Below are positions 12,142 to 24,046 of a DNA stretch of 64,000 nt, one piece after another. The number at the start of each line of letters is the position of its first letter. Position 1 is the stretch's first letter. The stretch spans positions 1 to 64,000 of the forward strand of contig JABYQR010000092.1 in assembly GCA_022592445.1 (NCBI GenBank), written 5' to 3'. A program made the translations under genes and the position numbers. The notes under the pieces are model-generated. The model did not search any database. It was not told where the DNA came from and was given only the letters and a program-made list of their open reading frames with translations. This stretch comes from Cytidiella melzeri (taxonomy: Eukaryota; Basidiomycota; Agaricomycetes; Polyporales; Irpicaceae).

Positions 12142-13342
12142 AATGTTGTGAGTCTTGGTCATCTGCGTTATAGAATGATTGATCTCGTGCGCAGATTGGG
12201 TAGTGAGAAACAGTCATGCTCTGGTGGGGAACTTGAGGCGCGGATGTCATCTTTGTGCAAATTCTTTAATCTGTTCGCTAGACGGAGACGGCCGCGCAAC
12301 GTGTGACTGCGCATTTGGGTCATGCGAAGAGCTCTGACGACGAAGGAGTCAGCAATTGGTATTTGTGATGTATAGACGTCCCACTCGTGTTCTGCTATCG
12401 TGAGCAATATCCTGTCTATGTCTGACGCAGTCGATACACTGGAGGTGTATCTCATCAACGCGCCGTCGTCCACTCCGTCCCACCAGCTGGAAATTGTTAT
12501 CGCGTCCACAGAGTACATTTGTACCAGGCGTTGAGAGCTAGAATACTCTCGCACATATCTCCACAGACCATTACCCATCGGTTGACAGTACATGGGTGAA
12601 ACTCAGTTGGAGAAGCTGGGCCACTTGAGAGATGACTAGACAATTTAACGGAAGTTCGTGCTGTGACAGGTGTACATGCGCCATCCGTTTGCCAACTCGT
12701 GCAGAGCTGATTTTGCCCCTTCAAGTGCTAGCGAATGCCTGCGCGCGCAGGCGAAACGGCGCAGAACAAGCCTGAAACACGTTTTGGGAGGTGGAATCAG
12801 TTTCCCGACATGTTTGGTGTTCACGTAGACGAGGCTATTTGTCAGGGGTGAGATGCCGACCTCGAAGATAGGAGTTAGCGACAAAATGCACTGGACGACA
12901 CAGCCTGACCTTTACAGGAGAGATGTGAAACTTGAAGACAAGTTTCAAACCACTGTTTCGAGGCACGCAAGCTCCGCCGTGCTGTTTGGCACGGCACAGG
13001 ATCTATAAAGCCCGTTGCCACCATCGATATCCTCTCACTCAGCAGCACTCAACTCTAGTCTCCCCGAGGCAGAGTAGACGGGCGTTCAACCTTCGTGCCT
13101 CAGGATCTCTGTCTGACGTCTGCGTCTGTTTCACCCCCCTTTTGCAGTAGGTGTTTCAGCGGCTATTACGGTGTCTCGTGATCTTGTTTACCGCGTTGAG
13201 ATCTGGATCTGCCACCCAGCACGACGCGTCGCTCTCGCTATCGTTCCTCAACTCACGTCCACCGGCTGCGCATATTTGTATATGTTGGCTATTACCATAC
13301 AGTCCCGAATACATTTTTTTTCCTCCGTCTATTCTCGTCCTG
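12142..13342. other. Intergenic with unassigned open frames
   Basis: Minus-strand open frames at 12168-12593 (141 codons) and 12645-12884 (79 codons) overlap no recognised family and I could not join them by a convincing intron. From about 12990 the sequence looks like the promoter and 5' UTR of the RecQ-like gene. Confidence 0.4.
13004..13009 (+). promoter_or_regulatory. TATA-like box upstream of RecQ-like gene
   Basis: TATAAA lies about 335 bp upstream of the predicted ATG and is followed by C/T-rich sequence that could be the start region and a long leader. The match to consensus is exact; its use is inferred. Confidence 0.35.
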
Positions 13343-15588
13343 ATGCCTGCACCACCAACAATGTCCGACTGGTCGACGCGGGGACAGTATGACTGGCGTA
13401 CACCTGACGGGATTGCGCAGCTACAAGAGCGACTGCGTCCTAAGCTCCCGTGGGAGCCGAACATCAATCTCCAGCTCAAGCCATTGGCCGAGCTTTTGAT
13501 GGGCAAGCATGGGCTGGTCATCTCTGCGACGGGTGATGGCAAGTCGGCCATCTTCTACACGTACTCGCTCATGAGACCAGACACCATGACGATTGTGGTT
13601 GCGCCGACCAATGCCCTCGAAGATGATATGGTGAGTTTCTCGACTGGCAGTCTGTTCCATTGCTGAAACGCGCGACTTCACAGGTCAGAAATCTCGCGAA
13701 GCTGAACATCTCAGCTATAGCACTCAACTCCGAGGCTCTTGAGTCCGCGACACTGGCGAACATACATTTACCCACAGCAGAGAGGCGCGACCTCTGGAAG
13801 GAAGCACGCGAAGGACAATACCGCATCCTCCTCATGTCCCCGGAGATGCTACAAACCAAGTCGTTCAGGATCTTCATCGAGAACGCAAACGTCCGCGAGC
13901 GTCTTGCCTTGTTTGTTGTTGACGAATGTCATCTGGTGGACGAATGGGGGGCCGACTTTCGAAAGGCATACGGGGAGATTCATCGGACGATACCCTGGCT
14001 TCCCCCTGGAACGGCACGTCTTGGCTTGACGGCCACGCTCGAACCGCAACGACAGACAGACGTCATCACAAAAGCGTTGGGCTTTCAACACGGCAACTTC
14101 TTCTTGGAACGACGGGACTGCGAACGCCGAAACGTCGACATCGTGATGCGTACTATTGAATACACCCATACGACCGAATATTTCCGCGACCTTGATTGGC
14201 TTGTCCCAGCCGACGCCGCGGTTGTCGCCGATATTGACAAGACTTTGCTCTACTGCGAGACTATCTCTCAAGGCCACAAGATTGTCAAATACCTACGTTC
14301 GCTGCTTCCTCGGCGCTTGCAACCGCAGCAGACAATTGTCATTCGGCACGTCCATTCCCTGAACTGTCCTCACTGCAAAGTTCAGATTTCCGAAGGTCTT
14401 TACGTACCTTCCGAGGACAGGCAAACGGCGATCTACGTTGCAACGGATGTCCTAGGTGTTGGGATGGATGTTCAGGATTTCGACCGAGTGGTATGCTTTC
14501 CGACACCGTCAAGTGCAGCATCCATGATTCAGAAGGCTGGGCGCACATCGCGTGGACGTGATCGTCATGGGACGGCCTACATCTACATTAAGAAGACTGA
14601 TATCGAGGCTGTCGATGCATATCTGCAAAGACCGAATCTGGACAGCCGGCTATTAAGGGGCTCCATACGAGATGTAGAGGGCAAGAAAGTCTCAGGAAAA
14701 GTCGGCGCTACCATCAATTCGACCGCATGGCTCAACAACCTCTCTCTCTGGCTCATCATTGCTGCACATGTACAAGGTGTCTGCATTGTACGTCAAATCA
14801 ACATGATCTACCAGAACCCTGCTGTCAACCGAGACTGTGGACATTGTAGTTCCTGTTTCTTGCGTCCTATGCCTGCCCCTCGTCCTCTATCTATCACTGG
14901 TTGCTCTTCTACCACGCAGCCTACTACATCCATACCACCACTTGCATCATACATGAAGATGACAACAAAAGATATGGAGTACCTCACGAAAGAACTTCAT
15001 ACTGCCGCATGCAATGTCCGCTACTCCGAGATGCCTTTTGGCCCTGATAGCCTCCTTGTGGGCTATCGAAGCTTCCTTCCACGTAGCCTCATTGCTCGTG
15101 TCACCGACCAATTCTTTCTCATAAAGACTAAGGATGATCTGCGGGCAAGGTTGGATGGTTGGAGGTATTGGGACAGGTATGGGGACTATCTGTGGGATGA
15201 GGTCACACGGCTTCAACACGAGATGACTGTCACTTTCACAAGTCGTTACGAGGAGGTTTTAAAGCAGAGACGGGAGTCAACACGGCAGCAGCGAGAGAAG
15301 ATACAGGAGGTTCGTGCCAACCTACGTGCTGCAGGTCTTGGCAATGTGAAGCGGGTAACCCTACGTCTTGCACCTCACTCATTGGATGGTTCTGGGCCTG
15401 AGGAGGCTAACAAAGAAAACCAACCCGACCTCCTTCCTACAATCGGTGACAACAATTTAGGGAGAGCAGATGCTGACTCTGTTAGTTCCTTAGCTCCTAG
15501 CTCACCACAAAATCCAAGTCGGAAACGCTCACAGAGTGATTTGGAGACAGAACGTCCAACAAAGCAAGCCCATCATAACAATGATTGA
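13343..15588 (+). CDS. RecQ-like DNA helicase (expanded agaricomycete type)
   Basis: Exon 1 is 13343-13630 and exon 2 is 13684-15588, with a 53-nt intron in phase 0, giving 730 residues. SF2 helicase motifs appear in order: Walker A TGDGKSAIFY, motif II as DECHLVDEWG (DEAH variant), motif III GLTAT, ATDVLGVGMDV, and motif VI QKAGRTSRGRD. After the core there are Cys pairs (CGHCSSC) that may be a remnant of the RecQ zinc domain, then a basic coiled segment and an NKENQP-containing tail. Classical RQC and HRDC domains are not evident. The gene is tail to tail with the DUF6589 gene, only 64 bp apart. RecQ helicases unwind DNA in repair and recombination; this subfamily may serve a mobile element (inference). 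The start could also be the Met six codons later. Confidence 0.85.
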
Positions 15589-15652
15589 CTTCTATCTACT
15601 TTGTTCCTTTTTTGGCTCTGTAGCACAGCTTGCATTACCACTAAGCTTCTAT

Positions 15653-18600
15653 CTACTCTGTTGACTGCTCATCTAATACATTATCGTCTTCATCTTCTAC
15701 ATCTGTACCCAGTACCAGTTCACCGTCTTGCCATATACTGGGTCTCGGAGCATCAAAGTCTGCTTCGAGAGCATCCTCATTGTCCACTTCTTCAACACCA
15801 TGCAAATTACCCATGTCTGCAAGAGTCCGTTGTACAAAGTCCTCAATGCGAGAAGTGTAGTCAAAGCGATCATATCCTGCTGCAAAGTCATCTTGAGCCA
15901 TGAATCCAAAGGTCCGGCTTGCTCGAAACTTGTGGAGCTCGTGCTCGCGCATGGTGTTTCGGAGATGCCTCAAAGCTACTGCTTTTTTCTTTTGCTTGTG
16001 GCTACCACTCTTTGCACCAATTCCAACAGCCGTTCGTAGAGACTCTTTGATATCTAGGAAATTGTGAATGTTCAGGGAAATAACCTCTTTGAAGAATGGA
16101 TCAGCAAATGGTGAACTGCGGCTGCCTGACATTGATTTTAGGAGATTGATGTTATGTTCTTGCATGAGATCCATTGGAAACCAGCGTCCTTCATCCCCAG
16201 TCAAGTTACACAACCAGTTATTCATGATGGCAGTCTTCAACTTGTTGGAGTATTCATATTCAAAGTTGCAAGCCACCTCCAGAAGCTCATTTGTGTATTT
16301 GCTTCTGCCTGAACCGCAGAATGTAAATACCCACACCTGCAATAGAAAATCTGAGTACACACAATACATTCTTTGCATACAGTGAGAAAACACATACTGC
16401 CATCACATTCATAGCACGTCCAATGTCCCCGTCAGCAATGGCTGATTGGAACTCATAATGTAGCATGCTATCACGCATACGCAGAATTGTGTTTGCCAGT
16501 ACTTGATCTCCCCTTGGTGCAGCAGGTGCTGAGCTTCCTTGGAACGGGCTGGTCCACTGAGAGCCTGCAGAAAACAGAGTCTCTGCAAGTCTGCCATGTA
16601 AAGCACACTCAGCAGATGCTGTTGTGAGGTAGGTATTGACAAGATGCTGTGCATCCTGCAGAAGCTCATCAAGTGTTGGCTGTCTGGTGACCATATACAC
16701 TCCGAGATCATCCGTCTGATAGTGTTCACTACAAAAGTGAGAAAATCTGTAAGCCTACTTGCCAGTAGTTAAGATCTGCTCCCATGGGCTTACCGCCAAC
16801 ATTCAAGAACTTCTGCACGAAGTGTATCAAAGACAAGAGCCTGTGCTGGATAATAGTCGGGGCGTTTCATGTTCTTCACCTTTCGTCCAAGAAGCTCATT
16901 GACAAAGCTGAATGTAGATACATCCTCGATGCGAACCTCACTCTCCTTTGAGCAAGATTTGGGACCCCAGTGGGTGTCAAGAATCCGCTCGAGGTCTGAC
17001 CAACCCATATGCCACAGCTGAATTAAAGGTAGAACCCAGCCATACTGGTGATAGCCGTGAGGACAGCTGTCAAGGAAACGCTTGAGGGTGCGAATTTTCT
17101 CTATGGTGGATTGGTCGCCTGTCACAATAGTAAGCATGCGTTTGACTTCATCCTTCTTCAAGCCAAGCTGGTTGAGCAGCAGGTCATCAATAACCTTGCG
17201 GTTCCCCTCTGTAGACCCTTCATCGTGTTCTGAAGCAGCCATTGGGAATGCCTGGGTACGCCGACCTTTTCGCATACGATGTGTTGCTAGTTCGGTGCGG
17301 AGCTTGTTATTGAGCATTGGCTGAAAGTGTGATAGGTGCGGGAACTCCATCACGAGAAATGAGACAACGTGAACAGCAAGCACACGGTTAAGGTGGCCCT
17401 GGTCGATACGAGAAAGGAGTACTTCGACAGTGAGCTGTTCCCGAAGTCTCTTTGCTCTTGCTTGTTCTAGGGCTGCAATGTTGAATGCTATCTCTGGTTC
17501 GCAATCTTCGAGTATGATCGCAGTTGCAACAGTTCCACTATCAATAACCGCCCGCTCGCCATATTCTGCATCCCACACCTCCCTCTTCCGATTGATGTTA
17601 TCGTACACAATGCTCAGTACACTCCTGGTTGCTTCTGTTCTCAGAGAGCTCTGTGCAGTCTGCAACAGACCTCTCAGTAGCTCAAGAGTGGTTGAGTATG
17701 CCACAGAGAGGCCTATTCTTCCGAGAACGTCGTATACACCACGAGCAGCTGAGTTTGCAAAAAGCCAAACACCCATCAACTTCTGAAGTACCGTAAAGCG
17801 CAGGTTTCGAGCATTCAGAAGCATCATGAATACAATGATAACAATCTGAGCATTGTGCAACCAGTCAGTGACTATGTGCTTGTGACTAAATTGATGACTT
17901 ACAACCCAGGGATCCCTCCTGTTTTTACCCTGACCAGACTGAGTAGCTCTGGTAGTAGTTGCACTAGGCAGCTGGGGAGCACTCTGCGCTTGAGCAAACC
18001 AGGACGGAGGCTTCTTTCGGCCTTCCTTCGAGATAGCTGTGGCAGCCAGAACACGAATACATGTTGGAGACATTTTCCAAGCTGCTCTTGCAAGGGGGGC
18101 AAGCGAGAACTGCGTTGCAAACTCCCATGTCATTTCCCCAGCCAGCCGTAGTCCACCCTCTTTTGATGCGAGTTCCTCTGCCTCTCTGCTGACCATGTCC
18201 TCAACCACTTCAACCGCCCACTGTTGCAGCTTATTGCGTGCCAAAAACTCCTCACTCTCATGGTTTCTTGTAGTTGAGTGCCTGCTGTTGTACAACTCCT
18301 TGACAAGGCTGATAGCGTCATATTGTTTTGAGCGGCCATCAAGAAAGCTGGACACCATCTGTGTATGGCGCTGGGTCTTCTTCTTTGTCCTGTCAGATCC
18401 AGCCCGGAAGAGCTCAACGAGGAATCCTCCAAGCGTGAAGTTATGACTTTGCATACATTGCAGGACGGCATCAAGGCGGGAATTCAGAGAGTCAAGCAGC
18501 GGAGGAGCAGTCAACTCAGGTGCGAGTACATGGAAGGCAACATCTCCAGACTCGGATGAGTCCCAAGTGTGCTGCATAGATTGCAGATGAGGGCGTAAGT

Positions 18601-18712
18601 AGTGTAGAAAGTCGTAACGAAGGCAGGCAGGCAGTGCGCGTTCGGAGCAGGAGATGAAACGCTCAACGGTTGATCCTCGCTCAAAAAGGAAACAGAATTC
18701 CAAATCGGGAAC
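15653..18712 (-). CDS. DUF6589 protein (transposase-like, 5' end unresolved)
   Basis: Four coding segments (18712-17903, 17845-16794, 16728-16398, 16336-15653) with introns of 57, 65 and 61 nt stay in frame. The first intron is a multiple of three without stops, so it could be read through. Starting at the first in-frame ATG (18577) gives about 913 residues. If an upstream exon joins at the TAG acceptor (18713), the protein is longer. DUF6589 features are visible: DPWVIVIIVFMMLLNARN, IVYDNIN, TGDQST followed by KIRTLKRF, QLWHMGWSD, and a C-terminal NNWLCNLTGDEGRW...LMQEHNINLLK. The invariant-looking DNIN and GDQ acidic residues suggest an RNase-H-fold nuclease, but that is inference. The C-terminus is very acidic. 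Its neighbour in a convergent pair is the RecQ-like helicase. Confidence 0.8.
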
Positions 18713-18759
18713 CTACTGCAAAGGCCCCCGCGTCAAAACTCAGACTACTCAACTCCCGT

Positions 18760-18893
18760 CTCTCCAGGTAAAATATCATTGCTTCTGCGCTGGTCGGTAT
18801 GTACATCATCGCTCGCATTGCATCACTGTACCCAGATTTTCCTTACAGCTAGCTGTGTTTTCAAACAATTCATATAAAGGCCAATTACTTGTC
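18760..18893 (+). promoter_or_regulatory. Conserved 5' region of SSP1 with probable UTR intron
   Basis: The block GCTGGTCGGTATGTACATC (about 18800-18818), a later ACAGCTAGCTGTG and a final ACTTGTC-ATG are all repeated upstream of the second SSP gene near 55370-55250 (minus strand). The GTATGT/ACAG ends suggest a 5' UTR intron. CATATAAAGG at about 18871 resembles a TATA box but is very close to the ATG. Confidence 0.45.
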
Positions 18894-19625
18894 ATGAGGT
18901 TCTCGACTTCTCTCGTTCTGTTCGCTGCCATTATCACCGGCGCGTTCCAAAAGGTGCCCGTGTCTGCCACCCCGTACGGCAGTAGAGCACTCCGCTCAGA
19001 TCCAAGTACCTCCGGCAATCCGACTAACAGCTGGGAGGAAGTGAGTGCAGGTGAACTAACAGTCCTTCACCCCCCTATTCACCCCATGGGAGGATTAAAA
19101 GTGAACAACAACAATTCGCAGTGAGCGCTCACGCCATGGCGAACGAAGGGTGCTTCTGACAATATTCTTCTTTCATGCAGTCTGAACCAATTGAATGCTG
19201 GCCTGCAACGTCGACTCGAAGCACATCGAGGGACCTATATCCGCGACGACGCCATTCTGCATCCACGCAATGACTTAGACGACAAAGACCTGGAATACCT
19301 TGTGCACATCATCAAGTTTGTTTTGCAAGAAGGCTCGAAGCCAGACAACCTTTTGCCCGAAGAGGCCGCCTACCTTTCGCCGTTGGTCGCAAAGGCTAGG
19401 CAGTGGGGTCCATCGGGACCTGTAGTTGGTGCATCAGAAGACGAAAAAATAACGTGGAGCTTGATTTACGACCCGAAGTCGCGTTATTGGATAGGTCACG
19501 GTGACCGTCCCAAGCTCAGAATCGATACCAATATCCAACCCCCGCCTGTCCCCCCTAAAGACGAGAGATACCGCGATCCTTCGAAAGTCACATTTGCCAC
19601 TGCTAAACTCCCTAAAGCGACGTAG
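18894..19625 (+). CDS. Small secreted protein, family member 1 (SSP1)
   Basis: Exon 1 is 18894-19120 and exon 2 is 19181-19625, joined by a 60-nt intron, giving 223 residues. The N-terminus MRFSTSLVLFAAIITGAF is a typical signal peptide with a likely cut after VSA (about residue 26). No transmembrane segment follows, so it should be secreted or vacuolar. A paralogue (54714-55247, minus) shares the signal peptide, the following ATPYG, the intron position and phase, the ASE-EKI--S-IY block and the LPK-T end, which confirms the gene model. SSP1 has an extra stretch between the signal peptide and the intron, and in the middle. Function unknown; secreted effectors or cell-wall proteins are possible. 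Confidence 0.75.
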
Positions 19626-19893
19626 AATTACTTGTGTCAGTCCCGCGCTCTGTAATCCAGTACTGTTGTCTTTCTCTCGCTCCAAGCACTAGATCTAGAT
19701 ACAGCCCCACGGTGTGATTGAGCGCCTATAACGCGTTATTTGTTCGGCGCAAAGTTCGACTTGAGCAGTGATCGCGTATTGGCGGAGGCTTGTTCATTGC
19801 ACCTTTTGATGCTCGTAGCCCTGGTCCCTTCAGTGTTGCAGGCAGTCCTCAGCCACTTGCTTTGTATCTATAGTCTTTGCTCTTTCCATTATC

Positions 19894-22800
19894 ATGAACC
19901 CGCCGATGCAACCACCGCAAGAAGCTACTGACATCTTCTCCATTTCGGACCAAGTTCTCGCTGACCGACTACAATTCATCGAGGAGGTACAGTCTCTTGC
20001 AAAGACAAACCAGATATGTGATGCTGACGGGCCTACAGATTGGATTTGGGAATTGGGGAAGTGTCTGGGCATGTCGTCCCAAGCCAGATCCGTCGTCTCC
20101 GCCAACCGACTCTCCTCACGCGTCGGAGAGTACCAAGATCGCTGTTAAGCTAGTTCACAGGTCCAAAACTCCAACTACAGCAGCACGCGTCCGCTCTTTG
20201 TAAGTGTGCACTTGATGTCGCGCGAGCTCTGCGCTAATGACTGTTTCGTCGACAGATGGAATGAAATGAAAGTTGTCAGATCACTCAAAAACGTACCTCA
20301 TCCGTCTATCATCCCCTTTTACTCGTTTATCATCACACCTTCGTACGCTTTGATTACAATGTGAGCAGCTTGATTCTACTATTTACGCCATGCTCAGTAT
20401 GATCCATCTTCTCTCCCAGGGCTTTCCACCCACGTCTAGTTCCTGTCGAAGTTTCTGAACATCACGCTAAACCTTGGTTTCACTCACTGCTTTCTGGTAT
20501 CGAGTTTTTGCACAAGCGTGGCGTTGTCCACAACGACATCAAGTACGTGCCCTGTAATGGTCTCGAAGCAGCTGTTGACCATGTAATTTTGTAGGCCTGC
20601 TAATATCCTACTTTCCGCCGAGAGCGTGCCTGTTCTTGTCGACTTTGGCTTTGCTGAACGGTATGAACTTGCCTCAGCCGATGCTTTTCACAGTAATCTC
20701 TCCTATGGAACCCCTGAATATCTCTCCCCTGAACGCGCCCGTGGTCTTCCACACGATACGCGCAAATCCGATGTCTGGTCACTGGGTATTACTCTTTTTG
20801 AGATTTTAATTGGCCGTACGCCCTTTGAGCACTCCGAAGGCGAACAATTCTCGACGAAGGAAGACCTGGAAAAGTATTGGTCCCGAACGGTGTGTGTTTC
20901 TGACCCTTGAATGACATATGATGCTCACAACTGATGTGCAGATGCGAGGCAAATGGGTGGGTAGCTGGAAGATGTCCCCAAGTATCGAGCGAATGCTCCG
21001 GAGGATGATTTCTCCCAACGCTGACCTCCGCTACACCGCTTCTGAAGCTATGGCAGACCGTTATTGGTCACAAGTCCAGGGCGATTCTCCGCTTGCTATG
21101 CATAGTGCGTGTTCCTCTGCTCATTGACCTAAACGCGTGCTAATATCTATACAGAGAAAACAGCCAACGTTTCTCACTCTCGTGCTGCTTCCACAGCGTC
21201 AATTCCTAACGGTCTACCTATTTGGACAGGCCGTAATGTCAAGGAAGAGGTCAAACATAAGGCGGAGAAGACTAGGATTCCTGTCGCAGTTGACAAGGAG
21301 AATGACTCCAGCCCACCAGGTCTTGCTAGAGAGAAATCTCGGTCCGCATCAGTGCTATCACCTGCACTTCCTCGGCATAAACGATCTCAATCGCAGTCTG
21401 TTGGTCAGCCTGCTGAATGTGAGTTGCCAATGCTATGGTTTATGGTGTCTCAGAGTTGACACGATGAGTGCAGCCCGTGGCGTGGCTCAGACTAGGAAGG
21501 AAGGCAGAATGCCGTCTCTTATTGCCACACTGTCACCTATCAAACATTCGCCTCCTTCCACCAGTACTGCTCAGGTCATCCACAAGGCGTCTTCTGGAGT
21601 TCTTCGTGAAAAGGACAACGTTTTGCAGGCTAGCGCTACAGGTAATGCCGCAGTGCGAGCCATACGCAAACCTATGGGGCCGCGCAAGCCTTCTCCTTCG
21701 AGTTCTCCTGCGAAGAAGCGACCTGGCAAAGAGAGCAATGAGCAAGACGAGAATTCTCCTGTCGCCGAGAAGAAGGATAAGAAAAGACGTAGCCGCATCT
21801 TTGGAGATGTGACAAGGACCAACAGGAGCTCTGATCGCGACGCCTCGAGGGAGTACAAGCCTGACTCTGTTTCGCACCGTATGCGAGAGTGGGAGCGCGA
21901 GAAGCAAAGATTACGGGAAATGGAGGTCATCGAGGAGAAGATGCGAGAAGCGGAAGAGGAGAGGCAGCGTCAGAGACAGAAGAAGCAGGAAGAGGAAGAA
22001 TTTAGACGGGATATCGAACAACAGTACGCTTTGGAGGCTGAGCTGGAGAGACAGCGAGCTCAGGAGGTTGAGTTGGAGAAGATGCGGCAGCGTGAATTAG
22101 AACGTCAGCAGGAACGAGAGAGGCAGAGGGAGCTTGAGCTGGAACGGGAAGAGCTGGAGAGGCAGCGTGTCAAGGACGTACAGACGTATCACGGCTATCC
22201 TCGCATCATTATCCGGAGGGGTTCAACATCAACACCTCCTGGCTCGCATGCTCCCACTCCTTTAAGCCCTCTGATCGAAGGTGCATACAATTTGTTGTTG
22301 AGATGCCCTCTACTTTGGTCGCTAATTCTGGTCATAGAATCCTCTATGGTCTACGACACAGAAGAGCCTTCTGGCAACGACTCAGGGCTAAGCATTCTCA
22401 GACAGAGTCTGAAGATGTCAATCGGTATGTTTGTCGATTTCATACTAATTTCCATGAGTATTCATCAAGGTCTTGAAAGACATGACGAGACGTATTTACA
22501 AGACGTCTACGCAAGCACTTGGGTACTCAAAGTCTTCTCGGGACGACACACCGGAGGAAGGTGGCTCAAATCGCAGTACGAGCGATAAAGCTTGGGAGGA
22601 CGAAGAAATTTTCCGCGAAGGTTCGTATTAAATTGAATATTCAGCACGCTGTCGTACTGATAATCTCTGCAATAAGCCAAGTCTTCTTTGCCTGTTGTTC
22701 GAAATGCAGTCAGGAACGAGCAATTTGCTGCTGCCAGTCAGCTCGATCGCATGACTATCTGGATTAAGAACGTCGAGCGTGAGTTATCTGCCTGCTCTTG

Positions 22801-24046
22801 ACTACAACTGTCAAGATTATATTGATGACCTTTATCAGAGGTGGTCGAGGATGCCCGTCAAAACTTTGCACAAGCCTCCAGCGCTACCCTCCCTCCATTA
22901 CCGGTTGCCCCTGTGTCCCGACGTCCGTCCGAGCAAAGAGTGGAGGACGCTGTCAACCGCTCCAATCGCTCGTCGCGAGTGCCACGCAAAATTCTTGCAG
23001 CGAATCATATATTCTCTCAAGACTATCAGCCCGGCTCAGGCGATAGTACTACGATGTCTCAAAATGTTTCTGTCAGCGGAGAAGACCAGTCTGTCCAGTA
23101 TCGACGAAGTTGGATGAACGAGACGCTCCCGACAATTCCTTCTGAAGAGCCTAGTAAGATGTCTATGTTCTCAAGCCTATCAGACGCTCCTGGTACCCCT
23201 CCACGCCATCGCAGAAGGGCAACAATCATCACTCGCTCTCCTGAAGCAGTATCAAAAGTGAAGCCTGCTCTAGAGCTTGATATGTCTCCTTCCAAGAGGC
23301 GCGAAAAGTCCAGATCTCAGAATGACCTTCAAATGCTGGGCAGGCCGATCACTCCTGTTACTCGTCTCGAATTTGAGATTGAGCAGTGTGCGTGTCTTGG
23401 AAGACTGCTCTTGCTCTTTGTTAACCTTTTTTACCTTCTAGTATCTAAGCCTGCTCCTATGCCTCGTCTATCGACACTGATTGATCCAAGCTTATTCATC
23501 GCTGATAACAGCGCGTCCAGGAGCCCCGGCTGCACCAGCTTTGGTGAAAAGCCCCAGGTCGATGACTTGACGGCCTCACCTCACCACGTCGAGCCCTATC
23601 CTCCGAGACCTCCGTCCAAGCTCTCCGTCACTGTGGATACTCCTGCAAAGAGACATCTAGAAGGAGTGTATGACCGGTACGTACTTGATGCAGTTGCGCT
23701 GGGGAACGCTCGCTAAGCCGAAATATGTAGCTTCCTCATGTCGACCACAGGTGTCAAACGCGTCGGACGCGGATACCAGTCGGAGACATCAGGCCCTATC
23801 TCAAATATACCTCAGCCGAAGACCTCGGTCAGGCGGAACCCTAACTTTTTCCTATCCACACGCAAACCGATGCCGCCACCTGTCTCTAGTGAGGACCTGC
23901 GCAGAACCGCTTCCTTTGACGAATTTGGGACCAACACCGCCTCGCTGGCCGTCGCGGCAGCTGCTCCCAAAACTGAAGAAAGCAATGGCAACACGGTCGG
24001 GATCGTTCGCCGTGCCCTCAAGGCAATGACAGTCAAACGTCTCTAA
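19894..24046 (+). CDS. Serine/threonine protein kinase with long C-terminal region
   Basis: Fourteen exons (starts 19894, 20039, 20256, 20420, 20595, 20942, 21155, 21474, 22338, 22459, 22710, 22839, 23442, 23731; last base 24046) give 1142 residues in one frame. The N-terminal kinase domain (about 31-313) shows GFGNWGSVW (glycine loop), AVKLV (catalytic Lys), VVHNDIKPANILL, DFGFAE (DFG), GTPEYLSPE and SDVWSLG. HND replaces the usual HRD, a recurrent variant. Then come a basic Ser-rich region with KEN (DKENDS), a long charged coiled coil rich in Arg/Glu/Gln (exon 8) and a tail with GVYDRFLMSTTGVKRVGRGYQSE ending RRALKAMTVKRL. The frame requires a 34-nt intron (22425-22458); a 46-nt alternative leads to an early stop. 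I cannot name the orthologue. Confidence 0.85.

Noticed and set aside
12900..18900. Terminal inverted repeats bounding the RecQ/DUF6589 pair
   Set aside because: I compared 12.9-13.1 kb with 18.7-18.9 kb by eye and saw no convincing inverted match or target duplication.
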